A stretch of 64,000 nucleotides of DNA, taken from contig JAPLTX010000061.1 in assembly GCA_026397915.1 (NCBI GenBank), forward strand, positions 30,731 to 94,730, in the 5' to 3' direction. Shown piece after piece: positions 62,429 to 64,000 of this stretch. The first letter of the stretch is position 1. Every line of letters starts with the position of its first letter. Position numbers and translations under genes: made by a program. The notes below the pieces were generated by a model, which worked only from the letters and a program-made list of their open reading frames with translations, was not told where the DNA came from and did no database searches. Origin of the DNA: Verrucomicrobiota bacterium (GTDB lineage Bacteria > Verrucomicrobiota > Verrucomicrobiia > CAIQCK01).

Positions 62429-63418
62429 TTACGGCTTGAAATTTTCGAAGTGAACCATTGTCCAGTTGGTAATGGTATGGAATCCCGACATCTTGGCCGC
62501 CGTGTTCAAACCCATTTCATTGATGCGGCTGGCCGTCCTGCTGTCCACCACACACAGGCCGATATAAACGCCGGGATAGCATGGATTCTTCCCGCTGACG
62601 AACCTATCGCCATTGATGATCTCGGACTGATCGGCACCCATGTCTCTGAACATCTGCGGATTGCGCGGCCTCAACCCTTCCGTGGGATCGTTCTGCGCGG
62701 GATGCACGCGGAAGCAGAGCACGTTTTCGGCCACCACGGCGCAATTGGTTTGGAGACCGGAACCCAGCGACCAAGGGTCGGTATAGAAGCTGGTCGAGGA
62801 TCCCCTGTTGACCGTTTGGTAAATGACACGGGTCAAGTTGCCCAACACAGACCGCTTGCCGTCCTCATCAACCGCCTTGGCCACGTAATATCGGACGCCA
62901 CTGAGCGCCCGGTAAGCGACCGGGGCAACCACGTTATTGGTGATTTCGTTGCCAAGTTCCACCGGCGCGACGAAGCAAATCTCTCCGTAAGTGCCATGAG
63001 GCGATGGATCGCTCGCACTATTGTCCGCCGTGGAACTCTTGTTGATACGCACGGACAGGCCTTGCAAGTTCTGGGACACGTTGGTGTCGATTACGGCCTG
63101 CGACGCTTCGCGGACTATCAACTCCATCGCCGTGCGGATACCTTGGTTCACTTCGGCGGTCTTCTCGCCCATTCGCCACGCGTTCGACCCCTCGGCGAAC
63201 AGCGCGAAAAGGATTGTCACCATCAACGCCAGAACGCCGCTGGCGACCAGAATCTCAAGCAGGGTAAAACCGGCTTCGGAATGTGGAATGCGGATTGCCA
63301 AAGTAGATCGCGCCCGGAGGTCGCGATCCACCCGTCCTAAAACGCCTTCGTCCGGTGATGGACATTGGAAGCTCGTCGCTTCCTGCTTCGCCATCCGCGA
63401 TTGATTCGATGTTTTCAT
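62429..63418 (-). CDS. Pseudopilin with long leader (Verru_Chthon cassette C-like)
   Basis: 329 residues from the ATG at 63418, two bases after the upstream pseudopilin stop. The prepilin signature is AGFTLLEILVASGVLALMV, at about 49-67, with cleavage expected after the Gly before Phe; the leader of about 49 residues is unusually long. The C-terminal part is a mixed alpha/beta globular domain. Size and order fit the C member of the cassette. It would be processed by a prepilin peptidase and assembled in the inner membrane. Confidence 0.87.
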   Translation of the reverse strand: MKTSNQSRMAKQEATSFQCPSPDEGVLGRVDRDLRARSTLAIRIPHSEAGFTLLEILVASGVLALMVTILFALFAEGSNAWRMGEKTAEVNQGIRTAMELIVREASQAVIDTNVSQNLQGLSVRINKSSTADNSASDPSPHGTYGEICFVAPVELGNEITNNVVAPVAYRALSGVRYYVAKAVDEDGKRSVLGNLTRVIYQTVNRGSSTSFYTDPWSLGSGLQTNCAVVAENVLCFRVHPAQNDPTEGLRPRNPQMFRDMGADQSEIINGDRFVSGKNPCYPGVYIGLCVVDSRTASRINEMGLNTAAKMSGFHTITNWTMVHFENFKP

Positions 63419-63420
63419 GG

Positions 63421-64000
63421 TCAGTGGAGGTTGGCGATGGCGGTATCGAAGTTCCTTTTGAACTTGCGGTTGTTATACGGCGTCCGGGCTGGCCAGGAAA
63501 CCTCCACGATGACGCACGCCAGTTCTGTCATGAGAATAACCGAGTTGTCGTCTCTCAGTTTCAGATTACTATTGGTGAGAGGATTGTAGGGGTCGTTGTT
63601 CACATAGACCCGAATGCCGAAGTAGCCCTCATCGCTCTTGTAAGATGAGGCGGGTGCCTTGCCATCCGCAGTGGTGTCCGCGTTGGCTGGCCGACCGTCC
63701 CGTGCGAAATAGAACATGTTGGCGATCGGGGTCCAGCCCGTGTAGTCCGCCTTGAAACCCGCCGCTTGTTTCTTCATCGGCACCTCCGGCCACACAACGG
63801 GGCCGCCGAAAGGCTGGGAGCGCAGCCGGGTGAAGATATTGTCGGCAATGAGCGCGGCGGTGTTTTCATCGCGCGAGTCGCGCGCGGCCTCAATGCCGAC
63901 GGGAAAGGCTGTGAGCACACCCACCACGGCGAAGGCCACGATGCCAACGGCCAGCATGACCTCCACAAGGCTGAAGCCGGATGAGGAAGTGAAGAGTGAA
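63421..64000 (-). CDS. Pseudopilin, 5' end outside window (Verru_Chthon cassette B-like)
   Basis: The frame is open to the right edge, so the gene starts beyond it. The visible N-terminal part contains the prepilin motif SGFSLVEVMLAVGIVAFAVV (Glu at position +5 after the Gly/Phe cleavage site), followed by a globular domain of about 160 residues (AARDSRDENTAALIADNIF, MTELACVIVEVSW near the end). An ATG at 63966 lies inside the prepilin helix and is not the true start. It heads the visible three-gene pseudopilin run. Confidence 0.87.
   Translation of the reverse strand, partial: SLFTSSSGFSLVEVMLAVGIVAFAVVGVLTAFPVGIEAARDSRDENTAALIADNIFTRLRSQPFGGPVVWPEVPMKKQAAGFKADYTGWTPIANMFYFARDGRPANADTTADGKAPASSYKSDEGYFGIRVYVNNDPYNPLTNSNLKLRDDNSVILMTELACVIVEVSWPARTPYNNRKFKRNFDTAIANLH

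Overview
The window looks like a chromosomal segment of a Verrucomicrobiota bacterium, probably of the Pedosphaera/Limisphaera type. The support is a three-gene pseudopilin cassette of the Verru_Chthon type at the right end, three proteins of the hydrazine-synthase-alpha-like (HZS_alpha) CxxCH family, Tat-exported Gfo/Idh/MocA and DegT-type proteins, sulfatase-modifying-factor (SUMF1) domains, and the N-terminus of a typical Verrucomicrobia tyrosine recombinase. There is one tRNA (Phe-GAA) and no rRNA.

Region 1 (about 1.3-18.1 kb, minus strand) is the most striking part: a tightly packed gene run that carries two different protein-tagging chemistries at once. In transcription order it encodes a coiled-coil/winged-helix protein, an FHA-like plus RING-like zinc protein (candidate E3), a ThiF-type E1, a UBC-type E2, a tandem YbjN/CesT-like protein, a YukD-like ubiquitin-like protein (Ubl), a JAMM/JAB protease, an Mpa/ARC-like AAA+ ATPase, a Dop/PafA-family protein, a 65-residue Pup/UBact-like tag ending in GGQ, and a second PafA-family protein fused to a helical-repeat tail. 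It continues without a break into FtsW, a proline-rich membrane protein and an L,D-transpeptidase, then an ankyrin protein and an HPr-like protein. Most junctions are ATGA or TGATG overlaps or gaps of a few bases, so the genes are probably co-transcribed and translationally coupled. I read it as a hybrid ubiquitin-like/pupylation-like system tied to cell-wall enzymes. No 20S proteasome subunit is visible.

Region 2 (18.1-25.2 kb) resembles a defence or island boundary. It holds a TIR-NTPase-TPR-WD40 STAND protein with a broken copy of its own pre-WD40 segment just downstream, a divergent AAA+ protein related to sigma-54 activators but lacking the GAFTGA loop, a truncated tyrosine recombinase, and tRNA-Phe.

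Region 3 (25.4-54.0 kb) is for extracellular carbohydrate and redox functions. A four-gene operon encodes GH16 glycosidase, Gfo/Idh/MocA oxidoreductase and two beta-helix proteins. An IclR-effector/AraC-HTH fusion regulator is divergent from a run of three HZS_alpha-like haem-motif proteins and one beta-propeller/dihaem protein; two of these genes share a 42-bp upstream element. Ceramidase, a beta-propeller protein, a Tat-DegT aminotransferase, an AraC regulator, a polysaccharide deacetylase and an OB-fold protein follow on the minus strand.

Region 4 (54.2-64 kb) holds a SUMF1-domain lipoprotein with three coiled-coil repeats, a small XRE regulator, an ORF built on a 13-unit 21-bp minisatellite, two small lineage-type proteins and the pseudopilin cassette, which runs off the right edge. 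Three unrelated places carry short self-similar dyad repeats, two of them inside coding sequence.
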